A DNA stretch of 64,000 bases from Chaetoderma sp. LZ-2023a (lineage: Eukaryota; Mollusca; Caudofoveata; Chaetodermatida; Chaetodermatidae): positions 81,442,891 through 81,506,890 of the forward strand of contig CM067366.1 in assembly GCA_034401795.1 (NCBI GenBank), in the 5' to 3' direction. A model generated the notes under the pieces. That model had not been told where the DNA came from. It saw nothing but the letters and a program-made list of their open reading frames with translations, and did not search any database. Shown here one piece after another: positions 1 through 15,400 of the stretch (position 1 is the stretch's first letter; the number at the start of each line of letters is the position of its first letter). The position numbers and the translations under genes are program-made.

Positions 1-254
1 TTGGAAACATGCCCGAAGTCATCCCTACCAAATGTATATTTATGGTTCATGGTGCATTGAGCATCGCGAGGTGTGAAGACATCGCTACCATCTTGTCACA
101 TTGTAGATCTGACTAATGGCTGCTCCTCATCATTGACCATTTGTTAAATCACATTGTGACTCCTCTGTATCACGGAGTCAGTGCATTCAACGTCATTATT
201 GACGGAAGGACTGCTTCTAAGATACAGAAATCCAGTAGGAGACGAATCGACGGT

Positions 255-581
255 AATGGATGAATCCAGTTTTAGCCATGCCCCGTCCATCTCTAGCTAA
301 GCTCCACCCACACTTCGCCCATGCTGGGATCGATCCCTATATTCCGTGAATGTAAATTTCCTGAAAACTATACAGGTAAGCTGTTGAATATTTTGAAACT
401 AATTTTACTATGTGTTGTTGCATTGTTTATTAAATAGTAAGGACATGCCATTCGTATGACTTGACGAACTATTAACCACTTAATAACGTCATTCATGACG
501 TTATTGATTATGCCGTCAGCCTGCACGTGACGTAGTTGATTATGACGTCATATGATTGCTTGATAGACTGAATTCACCAAT
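255..581 (+). mobile_element. family-1 MITE, central hairpin collapsed
   Basis: It begins AATGGATGAATCCAGTTTTA and ends at GAATTCACCAATT. The hairpin has lost its second arm (only GTTGAATATTTTGAAACTAA remains). The TGACGTCA-rich half is intact. Confidence 0.75.
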
Positions 582-1169
582 TACATCATGCATCCTAGGA
601 CCTATCAGCGAAGGCAACAACATCTCTACCGGCCATTCACTTCTTTCTTAAACAATGCGGATGGGTGGGCTGCTTGGCGTGTGGTCGTCGGACCGGCCGG
701 ACTAGTTGGGTAGATATTTTGAATGTAAAGTGACGGTAAGCCTATGGCAGCGACAGCTTGTAGTCAAATTAATGTCAACATCTTCAGTACATTCGCATTC
801 TGACTACATAGAAAAGCAGATCTTACATGAGGATTTCACGGAAGGGGCAAAATGAGTAAACATATAAGGCCATAGGGACCGTTATTGTAGTGTTAATGGG
901 TATTTACTTATTGTAGATACTAATGTGTATATGTATTTTATTTTGTACAATTTGAAGACAGGGCTAGTGCTTTGTGTTTAAAAAATTTGTACAGTGCGTC
1001 TGCTATCTGAATTAAAATAAGGTACAATATCATATTGTTGCATTATATGCATCATATTTTAATCCAAAAGAAATCAAACCGTGAATTATAGAATTATACT
1101 CATCAATAAATTATTACATATGCTTCAGTGCATTGTTATTGCGTGATAAAGGACAGATATATCTTCAAC

Positions 1170-1523
1170 TATACGCCCATTTCTAGCCAAGCTCCACCTA
1201 CCTTGTATGTACGTTTGGATCGATCTTAATGCTTTGAATCCTGAATTCACAGAATCTCGACGTCAAGGTAACTCTGTCGGTGAACTGTTGAACATCTTGA
1301 AACTAATTTGTCTGGCAGCAACGGGTTCGCTCAAATTAGTTTCAAAATATTCAACATCTTTACTAAATTGTAAAATCACCAAAGGCATGCACTGCAGACT
1401 ATTTTCTGTCAGATATACGCCCCTGTCCTGGCGGGCGTATTTCAGTTGATTGCGATGTCTACTAACAAGATGCATTGTGATTATGTCGTCAGATAGTTGA
1501 GTGGCAGATCGGATCACTCCATT
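1170..1523 (+). mobile_element. family-1 MITE, variant B
   Basis: Variant B differs next to the hairpin (CTGAATTCACAGAATCTC, TCAAGGTAA) and ends in GTGGCAGATCGGATCACTCC followed by ATT. The hairpin centre reads CTGGCAGCAACGGG, with matched flanks. Confidence 0.7.
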
Positions 1524-2345
1524 ATGATTTATGACCTGTCTGCCTTTGTTTCATTCTGGGTGAGGTACTCACAGATCTTTTTTTAAACCCCAGTTGGAAT
1601 AATCAATCAAATAGATTGGATCTATTAGTAGTTGATTGAAGTAGTCCCTTAGTATGAATAAAGCGTATACGAATAAACCACCACCAGTCATTTTATTACA
1701 ATTATCATGGGTCAGCTTCTAGTACCCAATACTGGCCACTGTGCCATTCCTTTAATACATGTGTCAAATATTTTTTAGGCTTTCAATGATACCCATTTGC
1801 CAAAAAGGAGCTGGTCTAGTGTTGACAAGCAGAAAGAAGCAATGGTCAACCAGCCAGACTGGGAGTCAATAATGAGGGTATCCGCTTGATAGCCAATGGG
1901 CATTCCATGTTTCCCTCAAAAGATACACATTTACACCGGTTCATCGTCATTCTAGTGAATTTCTACAAACCAAGGACATCGCGATCTGTAGCATACTGGC
2001 AATTTCTCATACATTTCCTTTGCTCTTTTGGCTGACCAACAACTCCTAGCATGTGACGCCCAAATGCGTTCAACTTCTCTTAAAGCAAAACTTGGTTCAT
2101 CGGTTCCGTGAACTATCTTTAAATAAGAAAGGGAGACCGGATTCTGTCTCATGGTGATGACTGGCTCAAAGAGGGTACCTACAGAATAATCACTCCATAT
2201 CTCGCTGACCTCTAGTACAATCAGTTGGTCGGCACTTAAATCTGGTCATGAGATGAAGACGTTTGGCTTGATCAGCACAATTCTTAGAAGTCTTTCTTGG
2301 CCGATGAATTAAGAGTCTATAAGGATGGCTCTCAAAGATGAAAGG

Positions 2346-2639
2346 AACCCATCTCTAGCTAAGCTCCACCCACACCACGCTCGTGTTGGGATCGATTGAT
2401 CGCTGACTATCAATTTTCAGAAAACTGAGCTGTTGAATATTTTGAAACTAATTTGACTGAGTGCTGTTGCCGCCTATGGCGCCTAGTCAAATTAGTTTCA
2501 AAATATTCAACAGCATAATTATTAAATAGTAGAAACATACAATTCGTACAACAACGTTTAGTCCGTCACCAATTATGCATTCATGACGTACTTATCCACG
2601 TCATCCTACAAGTCACGTCGAATCAACCGGTCAGGTACC

Positions 2640-2640
<1 letters not shown>
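2346..2640 (+). mobile_element. family-1 MITE, right end lost
   Basis: CCATCTCTAGCTAAGCTCC and the GATCGATTGATC box lead into a good hairpin at about 2428-2513. The CRE-rich half fades near 2640, where unrelated promoter-bearing sequence begins. Confidence 0.7.
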
Positions 2641-5440
<2,800 letters not shown>

Positions 5441-5503
5441 ATTCGTCGTGCACTTGCGGCGCAGCGAGTTGACACCAGACACCAGAACGGCCCGACACTA
5501 CCC

Positions 5504-5571
5504 CGCGAGCTACATCACGAAGTTGATTATGAAGTCATATGATGGATGGATAAACTGGAAAGATTCATTGC
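5504..5571 (+). mobile_element. family-1 MITE right-end fragment
   Basis: Only the last 65-70 bp are present: GTTGATTATGAAGTCATATG, GATGGATGGATAAACTGG, then AAAGATTCATT. It sits directly before the CA tract. Confidence 0.6.
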
Positions 5572-5679
5572 ACTGGAGAGAAAGGTATATGTCGGTGCCG
5601 TTCACGTGCAATTGGAAAGCCAGTGAAGCCTGGCTACAGAGAGATAGTAACTTGATTCTGAAGTGCAACAAACCCCCGC

Positions 5680-5918
<239 letters not shown>

Positions 5919-6600
5919 ACCCTCAATATGTTCTGTTTGTTACATAGTTCTCTGTGGAGTAGATAAGTGATTTTGAGTTACTACTCCCACCAAGTAAGGA
6001 TAAGAGGGTAGTGCATTGTATCCGGAACAGTATCTGAGCAGCTACTGGTCTGATTTGGTACAAATTTAACACAACAAAGAAATTTAACACGAGCTAAGAT
6101 TTCCACATTTTGGCTATGATTCAAGAACTGGGGCTGGATGAGATCAAACACTGTATCTCTCGATACCCCGAAAACTATTGGTCTGATGCGGCTCAAACTT
6201 TAACTCAAGAAATTAGGTGTCAACAACATTGGGAGTGATCCGGAAAATGCGAATAATTCGGTAAATCTTTGCAATCTGCCAAAAGGCGAAGGTGAAGGTG
6301 AAGGTCAATAATCTCTAATCGCTCTTCTTGCAATTGTACTGCAGCATTTACAGATAAAAGTTAGAAATGATATTTAGTTCACAGCAACTCGAATAAATAA
6401 AGGAGTAATCATGTTCCCAACTGGAGCCATGAGGTGTAACCAGTAACTGGCTTCATAGTAAGTTATTTTCTCTCTAGAAAAGTACACATTCTTGTTAACA
6501 AGACCGGTTTATGACTGTAAAAGTTTAAATGTAAGGTCTCTCAGACATGTAGTCAGCATCTTCATATACAAAAGAGAAAGATTAAGTGACCTGTCCCCGG

Positions 6601-6962
6601 AATTCGAATCCGTTTCTTCACTCAATCATATGACATCATAATCAACCACGCGACGTGTATGCTGGCATCACTATCATGACGTCATGAATGATTCGATTAA
6701 TCCCGTCTTTAACGCTTAATAGTCCGACACGGTGTACGAATTGTATGTTTTTGCTATTTAAGAAACATTTTGTTGAATATTTTGATATTAATTTGACTGG
6801 GTCAAATTAGTCAAATTAGTTTCAAAATATCCAACAGCTTACCTGTGCAGTTTTATGGAAATTCATAGTCAATGGAGTTCAGCGATCGATCGATCCTAAC
6901 ACGAGCAAGGTGTTGGTGGAGCTTAGACAGGCGGGGACAGCTAAAGCTGGAAAGGCCCATTA
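6601..6962 (-). mobile_element. family-1 MITE
   Basis: It runs from GAATCCGTTTCTTCACTCAA to AAAGCTGGAAAGGCCCATT. The hairpin at about 6772-6838 is shortened: its loop is lost, leaving GACTGGGTCAAATTAGTCAA. This looks like deletion between the arms. Confidence 0.75.
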
Positions 6963-7344
6963 GCGCTAGCACTGACTTTTTAGCATTCACACACCTCACA
7001 GCGATCGGGTGCTATATTCGCTTTCACAGATAATTGTACCCATTATAATTTTAGTTGCTAAAGAAGGAAGACCTTGGAAGTGACTTGCCCATGGTCCTTG
7101 AGCTTGATACTTATTTTCCCCATTTGATGTGTAATTGAATGGAACGGAACATAAATATGTTGTAATCATCACCAGTAGACGCTTCGATGGCTAATTTAAT
7201 TTCTCTTGGTTCAGCTCAGATGGGATATGAACCCATGTAAACGGCATCAAACATGGTAACGTCTGCCAGCAACGGTATTAGTATTTGGTAGAACTAATCG
7301 TCCATTACATTGAAGCACGCGTGTGGATGAGCAAACTATAAATA

Positions 7345-9470
7345 GCGAGGAGAAACAGTCTGGCACATCCATAATATGTATGATTACTTATTCTGCGTCT
7401 GTAGAAACATCATGCAGCTGCAGTGAGTCCTTCTTCGCTTTTACCCATTTTGTCTTGTCCTCAGTCAAAATCGTTAGCTTCCTCCGGTCCATTCTTGATT
7501 TGACGATACCGAGTCAGGCTTTCTCGAGTACACCTCGTAGCACGCTTAACAGATTTATGCAATGACGTCCTCGCCTTTCTTTGTATTTGCTTTGCCCCCC
7601 ATTACGGCGAATCCCAATGCTCTCTGTGCTGGTGTATCCCGTGGCATCGTTAGCACATGGACCATCATTGTTGGGAGACTTTTACAGACAGCAGCGATGT
7701 ATTGCACATCTTGCATAGTGCATCATTGGAAATTATGCTGTCAGGCCACTGGTGTCCAGTGATGGTGTGTAGGTGTTTGCGGTGGCAGACATTAACATTG
7801 TCTGGGGCTGCCTTTGGAGCTGCCCAGCTGTTACAGTTATACAGCAGCAAGGATACACAGGTTGCATTGTATAAACGTAGTCTTTTTTGTCAATCTTTGA
7901 TCTACGAATCCATAGCTTTCACTTACAGATCTCAATACATAACAGGTGAAAAGCACAGGGGATAGAGCATCTCCCTGTAGGGAGCCGATTGGTGTTTCAA
8001 ACTCTACAGACTTCACTGACGTGACTCGTACTCTCAGCTTTGTGTCTGCAAGTAGTAGTCTCACTAGTCGTCGCTCATCTCTATTGCGACTGGTTCGGCG
8101 TAGGCTCCTAACATGCCAATGCCCATTTAGTGGAAATCTCAGTGTTTGGACATGTGACAGACACAAGCCTGCGTTGATCCCATACAATGTCTGCACTGCT
8201 GCGTCCACGATTGAAGCCACTTTGACATGAACCTGCGAAGTCATCGATCTTGTCTCGGATGCTTCATAGAGTACCATTGCATAGGATTTTCCGCATGCGG
8301 TTGAGCATCATGGGCCTCAGCTTGGATGTGGGGTGCACGGGCAGGTGGCTTCTTGGGCTTGGGTAATGTGATAATGGTGACATGGCCTACAGTATCGATG
8401 GGAAAGTGGTTCAAAAAAGCTGAATTAATTAGGTGCGTGATCGGTTTAGAGATAATGTCACTTGCATATTTGAATAGTACATTGCTCATGTCATCAGGTT
8501 CTGATACACGTCCATTGTTTAGGGCTTTAAGTGCCTTCTCAAATTCTGCTGCTTTAATTGATGTTAGTAATGGCATGGGCTCTCCCGACGACGGGTCCAC
8601 AGGCTCATCATCGTGGTCAATGAACTGTTCCTTGAACCATTTTCGAATTGGCTCGGCTTTCCCGATATAGTGTCCTTCAGAGTTATGTACATTGAGTGGC
8701 GGTGTGTAGTCAGTAACTCTCAGGGCTCGGGCTGTCAGAAACATTGTGTGACAGTGATCGGTTGCAATGATTTCATCTGCTACGGAGTCTGCTTGTTGAA
8801 TATCAAGATCTTTTATCAAGATCAAGAATCTTATACATTCCCGGCATAGGTTGGTGCGGTCTTCACTTTGGCCACTTTGATAGATGCGCAGGAGTACCGC
8901 TTACTGCTCTGCTGGTAGTTTTACTACTACAGGGTCATCAGCATACATAGTTCGTTTTTTTAGAACTCCTATAGTGCTGACAGCTGATGATTCCATAGAT
9001 TTCCGTATTTTGGATAGGGCTTGTTATCTGCTCCCCGAGGGCCTTTTTTACGACATTCGTGTGTCAGTGTCGCTGATTAGCTTGGGTAGGTCGCTGGTGA
9101 CTATACCCTCTTGCCTGGTAAGTAGAGATAGTTCATCTGAAAGCGTGTAATCACTGGCTTATGGTCAGTATTGAGTCTGCGCATCCATAGAAACGAGCAT
9201 CCCGAAGTAGGGATTTTGCTTTTGTGTTACATAGTATTAAGTCTATTTGGTTGAAAACTAATGCTGTAGCCTTAGAGCCTTTTGGGGTTTTGTGATCAGC
9301 AATTTGTCATGTCCATGTTGTCCGGTGACGGCATGGTTGTTTGAAAGCCGTATTTGTGGCAAATAGGCCATTGCAACTAAGGAATGCCACCAGTGTACTT
9401 CTCCATTGCTGTTGGGCGTGCCATCTCCATACGATCCCATGCATAAGCCAAGTCCTGAACGTTTCCAAAA
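7345..9470 (-). pseudogene. LINE-A retrotransposon remnant (endonuclease end, RT, C-terminal domain)
   Basis: Read on the minus strand, 9440-9170 gives an endonuclease tail with ALVFNQIDLILCNTKAKSLL. The frame at 8825-8241 gives the RT N-terminal part, including AAEFEKALKALNNGRVSEPD and GHVTIITLPKPKKP. The frame at 8230-7837 gives RLVRLLLADTKLRVRV and FETPIGSLQGDALSPVLFT (RT motif B). The frame at 7850-7345 gives the tail CNSWAAPKAAPDNVNVCHRK and TITGHQWPDS. Stops and frame changes make it non-functional. The clade is unresolved. Shorter copies are at 32925, 43290, 55619 and 56220. Confidence 0.8.
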
Positions 9471-9787
9471 CTAATGATATGCTCCAAAAGCCTTGGTCCG
9501 ATTACAAAGCCTAAACCCCATTACGTGGCTTGTTTTTGCTCTATGAGTACTAGCCTATGGCTTGTCTGAAGTTGCTGCTCTTAGTTGGTAGCTACTTTAG
9601 CCGATTGAATGCATGTAATATCGATGGTATGTTGTTCACAGTCTGTACATCTGCTCTGCAGCAGCAATGTAACAGGTGAAAAGCACAGGTGATAGACCAT
9701 CGATAGTGTGACAAGAAAACAAGCGGTCATAGAGGGATCCGATCTGTCACTAAAGTATATGATATCGTGATCAAAGGAGGGTGTCAG

Positions 9788-10094
9788 TTTATCCATCATT
9801 CATATGACGTCATAATCAACTACATGATATGTAGCATGACGTTTTAGTCAATTACGTCATGAACGCTTAATTGTTGACGGCCCAAGCGTTGTTGTATGAA
9901 TTGTATGTCTTTACTATTTAATAAGCATGTTGTTGAATATTTTGAAGCAATTTGACTTGGCGCAGCACCCTGAGTAGTGTTCTTGAAGCTAAGATTCCGG
10001 CAGTCCAGGAATCGATCAATTCCAACACGATCAAAGCGTGGGTGGAGCTTGGCTAGAGATGGGCCGGCCATAGCTAAAACCGGATTCCTCCATT
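9788..10094 (-). mobile_element. family-1 MITE with deleted hairpin arm
   Basis: It contains CATATGACGTCATAATCAAC, one hairpin arm (GTTGAATATTTTGAAGCAA) and GATCGATCAATTCCAACACG, and ends CGGATTCCTCCATT. Just upstream, 9736-9765 resembles an inverted variant-B terminus. Confidence 0.7.
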
Positions 10095-10364
10095 ACTGCA
10101 CATGTAGGCTAACATTAGAATCACTATGACGTATAATAAAGCCTTGCGCCTCAAAATGTATGTCACATGTCAAGTTACATGAAATGTATCAATGCCAACT
10201 GTACTGTGTAATGTAGGTTTTCACACGTAAATATGCTATAACTCGTCACCTATCTACATAATATACATACAAGAATGAAAGCAACATGCACTAATTAGTA
10301 TGAGATAAACAAGTGCAAATTTATCCATTACTCAGTGCATAAATATATGTATTTCAATCGGGCT

Positions 10365-10676
10365 ACTGTGATGTCAAAAATGTATATTTTGGAAATAATA
10401 TTTTTGAACGCTGTTGCTGTTGGCTTTTAGCCTTCATCCCCAAAATTGGAACATTTTCGCGACGTCACAGACAAATATGCACCAATGTTGGAGACAATCG
10501 TTTCAGTAGATTCAGAGTTATTGAAAAGTGTGTCAAAAGTATCCATTTTGAAAACAACTGTTGCCGTTACATTATAGCTTTTGGCCCCAAATTGATATCA
10601 GTCTTTGAGACACTAGGGCCTAGCTTCCACCAAACTTTGTAGCAGATCCCTCCAGAGTTATTGAAAAATGTCTAAA
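10365..10676. repeat. diverged tandem duplication, about 150 bp unit
   Basis: GTCAAAAATGTATATTTTGG with CTGTTGCTGTTGGCTTTTAG and CCCCAAAATTGG is echoed by GTCAAAAGTATCCATTTTGA with CTGTTGCCGTTACATTATAG and CCCCAAATTG. CAGAGTTATTGAAAA also occurs twice. Confidence 0.5.
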
Positions 10677-10694
10677 CAACAACAGCAGCAACAG

Positions 10695-10735
<41 letters not shown>

Positions 10736-10740
10736 GCAGC

Positions 10741-10775
<35 letters not shown>
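10677..10775. repeat. (CAG/CAA)n trinucleotide tract
   Basis: About 33 triplets, CAG-rich first and CAA-rich later. The polyLeu and polyGln frames are repeat artefacts. Confidence 0.9.
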
Positions 10776-10776
<1 letters not shown>

Positions 10777-12024
10777 ACGCACATCATGCTCACATTAACT
10801 CTTCCATCTAGCGACGGCATTGATAATAGAGAGTGGTGATTTAGACAAAGCGGTTATTAACAGAAATAGCCTGATTGTCACTACAAATACTGCTTCGAGA
10901 TGTCTCGGGAAGCTGCTCTGATGAAGTAGTGCTTGCGTATGTCATCTCACCTCTGTGAGTATTGAACAATTTGGAGGCACGATTATATGGCTTGCACTGC
11001 TTATGAATGGGGTAAACTTGTATGAATTCTAGATCATAATTTTAGACAATATTTCCGCTGTTTTTAAAGTATGTGTCTCTCTTGCTCGGATGTTATCCAT
11101 TTCAATGTACAACAACAGCAATCCATACTCAGAATATTTAACAACTATCTAACAAATTCAAAAGTCAATATTCATTTATTTCATGGAACATTGTTACTAT
11201 GACAACAATGTCTAAATATTAATTTTCTAAAGTAGCTGGTTATACAATTATGATTCACTGAAAAAATAAGATAATATCGCTTCTAAATAATGTAGAGAAA
11301 ACGATGACTAGTCAAAATGTTAGTTGTAGTCTTCGCTATATTAGGTCGGAAACCCTTTTTTCTGGGTGAACGGTTATTCCTTGTCCCGAATATGTAAGGT
11401 ATTCACCATCATATGAAGGTCATGGACCGAAATAGTAATTATCAAGGTCACTGAATGTTATTGTGATCTATGGTGACCTGTGTTACCGACGTACCTACTA
11501 CGATCTACCAACCTGTAATATGATCGGCTGACAAAAGCATCAGTCGTGGGTAACAAATATTATATGAATCCATTAACAAGTCGCATTTTACACATCTGAC
11601 CTCATAACCGTAAGATTGTTATTGTACAAAAATTGAATTCAAACTAGTGAATCAGAATTGAAGGCGCACAAATTCATCCAAAGTTGGGACTAGGAAGACA
11701 AATTAAGTTTAGATATTTATATTAAGACATTATTTGAATGCGACCAATGATTGGATTCAGGATCCACGTTGTAAATTTAAATGCTTGCTACTTCAACTGG
11801 TAACGCTATGAGCAAATCTATGGACTAGCGTAACCAGTATCTCTTTGATAGTAACTAGTTCATCTCTATGACGACGGAACCCTAAGTAGATCAACCGGTT
11901 CATCAGTCAGGCGGAAGTGAAAACATTAACTTGATACAATCTAAAATCACACGTCACCAATAAAATTGTTAAATGTTTATCGATTAAAACTCATAAAGGT
12001 TATCATATTGACACGCGCTATAGG
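10776..12024. other. no gene recognised
   Basis: AT-rich intergenic sequence with no long frames and no repeat resembling the families described here. Confidence 0.5.
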
Positions 12025-13064
12025 TCATCCTGCAAAGTCCAGCTGATCCAGCGAGGTCTTGCGGTCATCTGGTACTGTCTTGCTGTAGAACTGTGTGGCA
12101 AGCTCTCGTGCAGGAGCTGTACTTCTATCAGCTCTCACTCCTCGGTGGACTGCTAGACATCTCCAGAGACACATGTTGTCTCTGTAGGTGACGAGGGCAG
12201 TCATACTCTTCTCCTGTCGTAGCCAGTCTGGGAGGGGGCCTGTCCCAAGCAGAGGTTGGGTGGTCGATGACAGCCATGACCTCAACTTTGATTGATCGAA
12301 CAAAAACCCACTTGGTGTTGGGTCGATCGATATTGTCTGTGTCGAGGCGGGCTTGTTCTCTTGCTGCCACCCACTCCTGAGCTGCTCCTATCGTGTTCAG
12401 CCACGGGATCCCTGGAGCATTATTGTGGAAGAGCATCACCCTACTGTCTTCGATGTTACAGATGGGATAGGTATGGGTGTAGCGGAGGTAGAAGGCGTTC
12501 TGGACAGTCTGCTGGATCTTTTGCATGATCTGGCCTGTGATGTCTCCTTCTAGACCTCTGAAAAATGTCCAGCATACTGACCGGCGTCCTCTATCCTCTG
12601 CCTCCCTTTCGCCGAGACGCTGGTCGAGAATGTGTTCGCCTTCTCGCCGTATGCTCCGGGCTAATGGTTCAGACCTCTCACCCCCCACGCCCCCACCCCC
12701 TCCTTATGCTCCAGGCTGGGCGCAGACCTCGGCATCGCTTAGCGATCCTGCGTCGGAGAGTTAAGCGCTCCAATGGATGGGCCTCCATCCGCCTTACTAC
12801 AGCCTTGACTTGCAAGCTAGCAGTCACCTCCTCATCCAACTGACGAAGCTCATGTATCAGCTGCGCTTTCTTGTGGGTATTCAAAGGATTATCTTTGGTA
12901 AGTGCTGGAAACCATCCCGTCTTCATTTCTCGGGAGAGTCGCTTCTGCCATTCCTCAGCACGGACCTGTCTGATCATCTGGAGCAGGTCGGCTTTCTTGG
13001 CCTTAGAGTAGCCTCTAAGGCCAAATTGCTTTGCAATAGCGTGAAGCTGTGCAACAGTACTCAT
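12025..13064 (-). pseudogene. Polinton/Maverick-like protein fragment with N-terminal Rho-N/SAP-like motif
   Basis: The minus-strand frame from 13064 begins MSTVAQLHAIAKQFGLRGYS and continues KAKKADLLQMIRQ, resembling small Rho-N/SAP-like DNA-binding helices. After a frame change, 12688-12250 reads LEGDITGQIMQKIQQTVQNA, then NIEDSRVMLFHNNAPG and NTKWVFVRSIKVEVMAVIDH. A further shift leads to DNMCLWRCLAVHRGVRADRS. The order (SAP-like start, WVF...V strand, then CLWRCLAVHRG) resembles proteins next to or fused with DNA polymerase B in Polinton-like elements. That link rests on remembered family patterns and needs a search. At least two frameshifts, then truncation near 12025. Confidence 0.45.
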
Positions 13065-13478
13065 GGTGTATATCCCTGTGGATGCATGTCTCTAAATGGG
13101 CGTTCAGGTCCTATTATGTGTGGCGATCAGTACCTGTGTCCTGTGGATGCCTGTCTCTAAAGGGGCGTTCAGACCCTATTATGTGTGGCGATCAGTACCT
13201 GTGGGCGGTGTATATCCCTGTGGATGCCTGTTTGGGCATTCAGACCCTATTATGTGTGGCGATCAGTACCTGTGGGTGGTGTATATCCCTGTGGATGCCT
13301 ATCTCTAAATGGGTGTTCAGACCCTATTATGTGTGGCGATTAGTACCTGTGGGTGGTGTATATCCCTGTGGATGCCTTTTTCTAAATGGGTGTTCAGACC
13401 CTATTATGTGTGGCGATCAGTACCTGTCGGTTGTGTATATCCCTGTAGATGCCTGTCTCCAAATGCGCGTTCAGATGT
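13065..13478. repeat. 77-bp tandem repeat, about 6 copies
   Basis: Each unit runs GTGTATATCCCTGTGGATGC, CTGTCTCTAAATGGGCGTTC, AGACCCTATTATGTGTGGCG, ATCAGTACCTGTGGGTG. The first units are shortened. The array starts at the base next to the ATG of the minus-strand frame ending at 13064. The 226-codon plus-strand ORF is a product of the repeat. Confidence 0.85.
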
Positions 13479-13729
13479 GTGTGGGGAGGCATTGCGTATG
13501 CATGCCCCCTGGATATGATAGTATGCGCGCGTGTATAAAGCCCTATAAGAGAGGTATGCCTAAGTCCGTAAGAACACATAGCACGCATGCGCATGTGTCA
13601 GATCCACATGTCAGTATTGCGAGAGGGTGTATGCTTATATTGTACCGAGACATCACTTCATTCTCGTCGTTCTTGGCACCAATTAGGACCGGAATGAAGC
13701 GAGAATTTCAAAACTGTTTACCATTTTAA

Positions 13730-14090
13730 AATCGGACCAGAAATGGCCGAGTTATCCACAAATGCCAATAGTTGCTAATAAACACAAAACGAGAATCCAC
13801 CACATTAACTACCCCGGCCATGTATGCATTAGTAATTATAGCTGATACGTTATGTGTTCTCACGTTGCTGTATTGCTGCGCTTATCAGTCACTCTAGATC
13901 TTGACGTCACTTCGAGATAACGCAGTAAAGAGAGAGGCCGGCCACTGGCCAGTATCCTGAGGAGGTTCTCCCAAACAGTGGGGTCTACACAGGAGTTTTA
14001 TATTCGCCACGACCTTCCATGTCCGGGAGAACAGCCGTTCCCATCTCCATACACCGTCCACGAAAATCACATGTCTCAACAACCCTAAGT
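13730..14090. other. no gene recognised
   Basis: Unique sequence, including the AAATGGCCGAGTTATCCACA phrase shared with 2700. Confidence 0.4.
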
Positions 14091-14410
14091 CCCCAGGGAT
14101 TAAGAGGGCAGTGCGGGCCACAGATTGTTGAACGGCTACCAATTGAGGGCGGTGGTATCATCTTGCCTAGTAGTAGTGTCGGAATTAAAATGATTCTACC
14201 TCCCTCAACTGGCAGCCGTTCGGCGATCCGTGGCCCCACCGCCCTCTCAATCCCTGAGGGCATAGCTCCCATCTCCATCTAGAGGCATACACCAACCACA
14301 TGTCTCAACAACGCTATGCCCCAGGGATTAAGAGGGCGGTGGGGCCATGGATCACCAAACGGCTGCCAGTTGAGGGAGGTGGTATCATTTTAATTCTGAC
14401 ACTACTACTT
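14091..14410. repeat. direct-inverted-direct triplicated block
   Basis: A roughly 85-bp module (GGGATTAAGAGGGC, CCAATTGAGGGCGGTGGTATC, GGAATTAAAATGATT) occurs at 14096-14185. It is inverted at 14186-14262 (ATTCTACCTCCCTCAACTGG, GTGGCCCCACCGCCCTC), and direct again at 14325-14405. Adjacent inverted modules can fold into a long hairpin. Confidence 0.7.
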
Positions 14411-14852
14411 ATCCCGATATGAGATGCTGCAATGTCAAGGTTAAAAAGGGTTAGACGTTCTCCTTCCAAAGACAGTTTCGTTCACAACACGAGAACGGTC
14501 AGGTATCAATACAGCGTTGTGGCTCCCACGGTGTGGCTCCCACGTTTTAAATACCCAATAAGATGTTTGCGAAATTACTGTCCAAAACACGACTTGTCTG
14601 ATCAATGGGCAGGGTGGCTTGGTGTGTGGGCGTTGACAAAGGAACTCGTCTCAACCTGGAAAGGTGTGAAAACGTCGAGCCTGTCGTTCCGGTACACTGG
14701 GAAGACCGGCTAATGACTAGAACAAAGTTACCCCTGGCGGAAATATAACAAGGGAAGACCATCCATACTGGCAAATTCGCTAGTTCATTGTTGGATATGG
14801 AAAATCCAGCAGCTTGTCACATAGCGTCTATCGAGTCTCTGTTTCAAAGTCC

Positions 14853-15400
14853 CATTCATGCCATATCTAGGCTGGTTTTATTTCAGTCTATTATTGGTAA
14901 CTTCCTCGAATTTTACACTAGTACCCATTTACACTCCTAGATGGAGAGGCAACGAGGAGTGAATTAGATTGCCTATGTTTCCACCGAGTGATCGTCTGCC
15001 ACCTGATCACCTGGACGATTGAGGGGGGGGGGGCGGGGGGGGGGGTGTTATGAACCCCGCCTGGTTGAATACCGGACAGCCATGCTAGCACCATAGCCAG
15101 TCGTCTCCTCCAAGAAATGTTATGAAGAAGTTATTGGTTTGATTGGCGTCTATTGAACCCCTGATACCAGGTCTCCTTCATGCCATATACACCCTAGTTG
15201 TATTTCAGTCTATTATTGGTACCAATTTACACTCGTGGATTGAGAGAGGCACCGAGGAGTGAAGGAGATTGCCTATGTTACCACCGATTGCCCGTGAGCC
15301 ATCTGATCGACTGACAGTCTAGTGGGATTTTAACCACACCAGCTGATTACCAGACAACCACGTTATTGCCACATCCAATCGTCTTCCCAGCACTATTATA
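14853..15400. repeat. imperfect direct duplication (about 325-bp spacing)
   Basis: TTCATGCCATAT, TTTCAGTCTATTATTGGTA, TTTACACTC and GGAGTGAA, then GATTGCCTATGTT, occur in the same order at 14855-15010 and 15180-15300. A poly-G tract lies in the first copy. Confidence 0.65.
15023..15045. repeat. poly-G tract
   Basis: About 22 G with one C, a possible G-quadruplex former or assembly weak point. Confidence 0.85.

Noticed and set aside
13049-13729. 226-codon plus-strand ORF
   Set aside because: Most of it is the 77-bp tandem repeat translated. The remainder has no features.
14432-14713. 93-codon ORF (MSRLKRVRRSPSKDS...)
   Set aside because: No domain, no splice or promoter context, and a comparable frame on the other strand. 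Likely chance.
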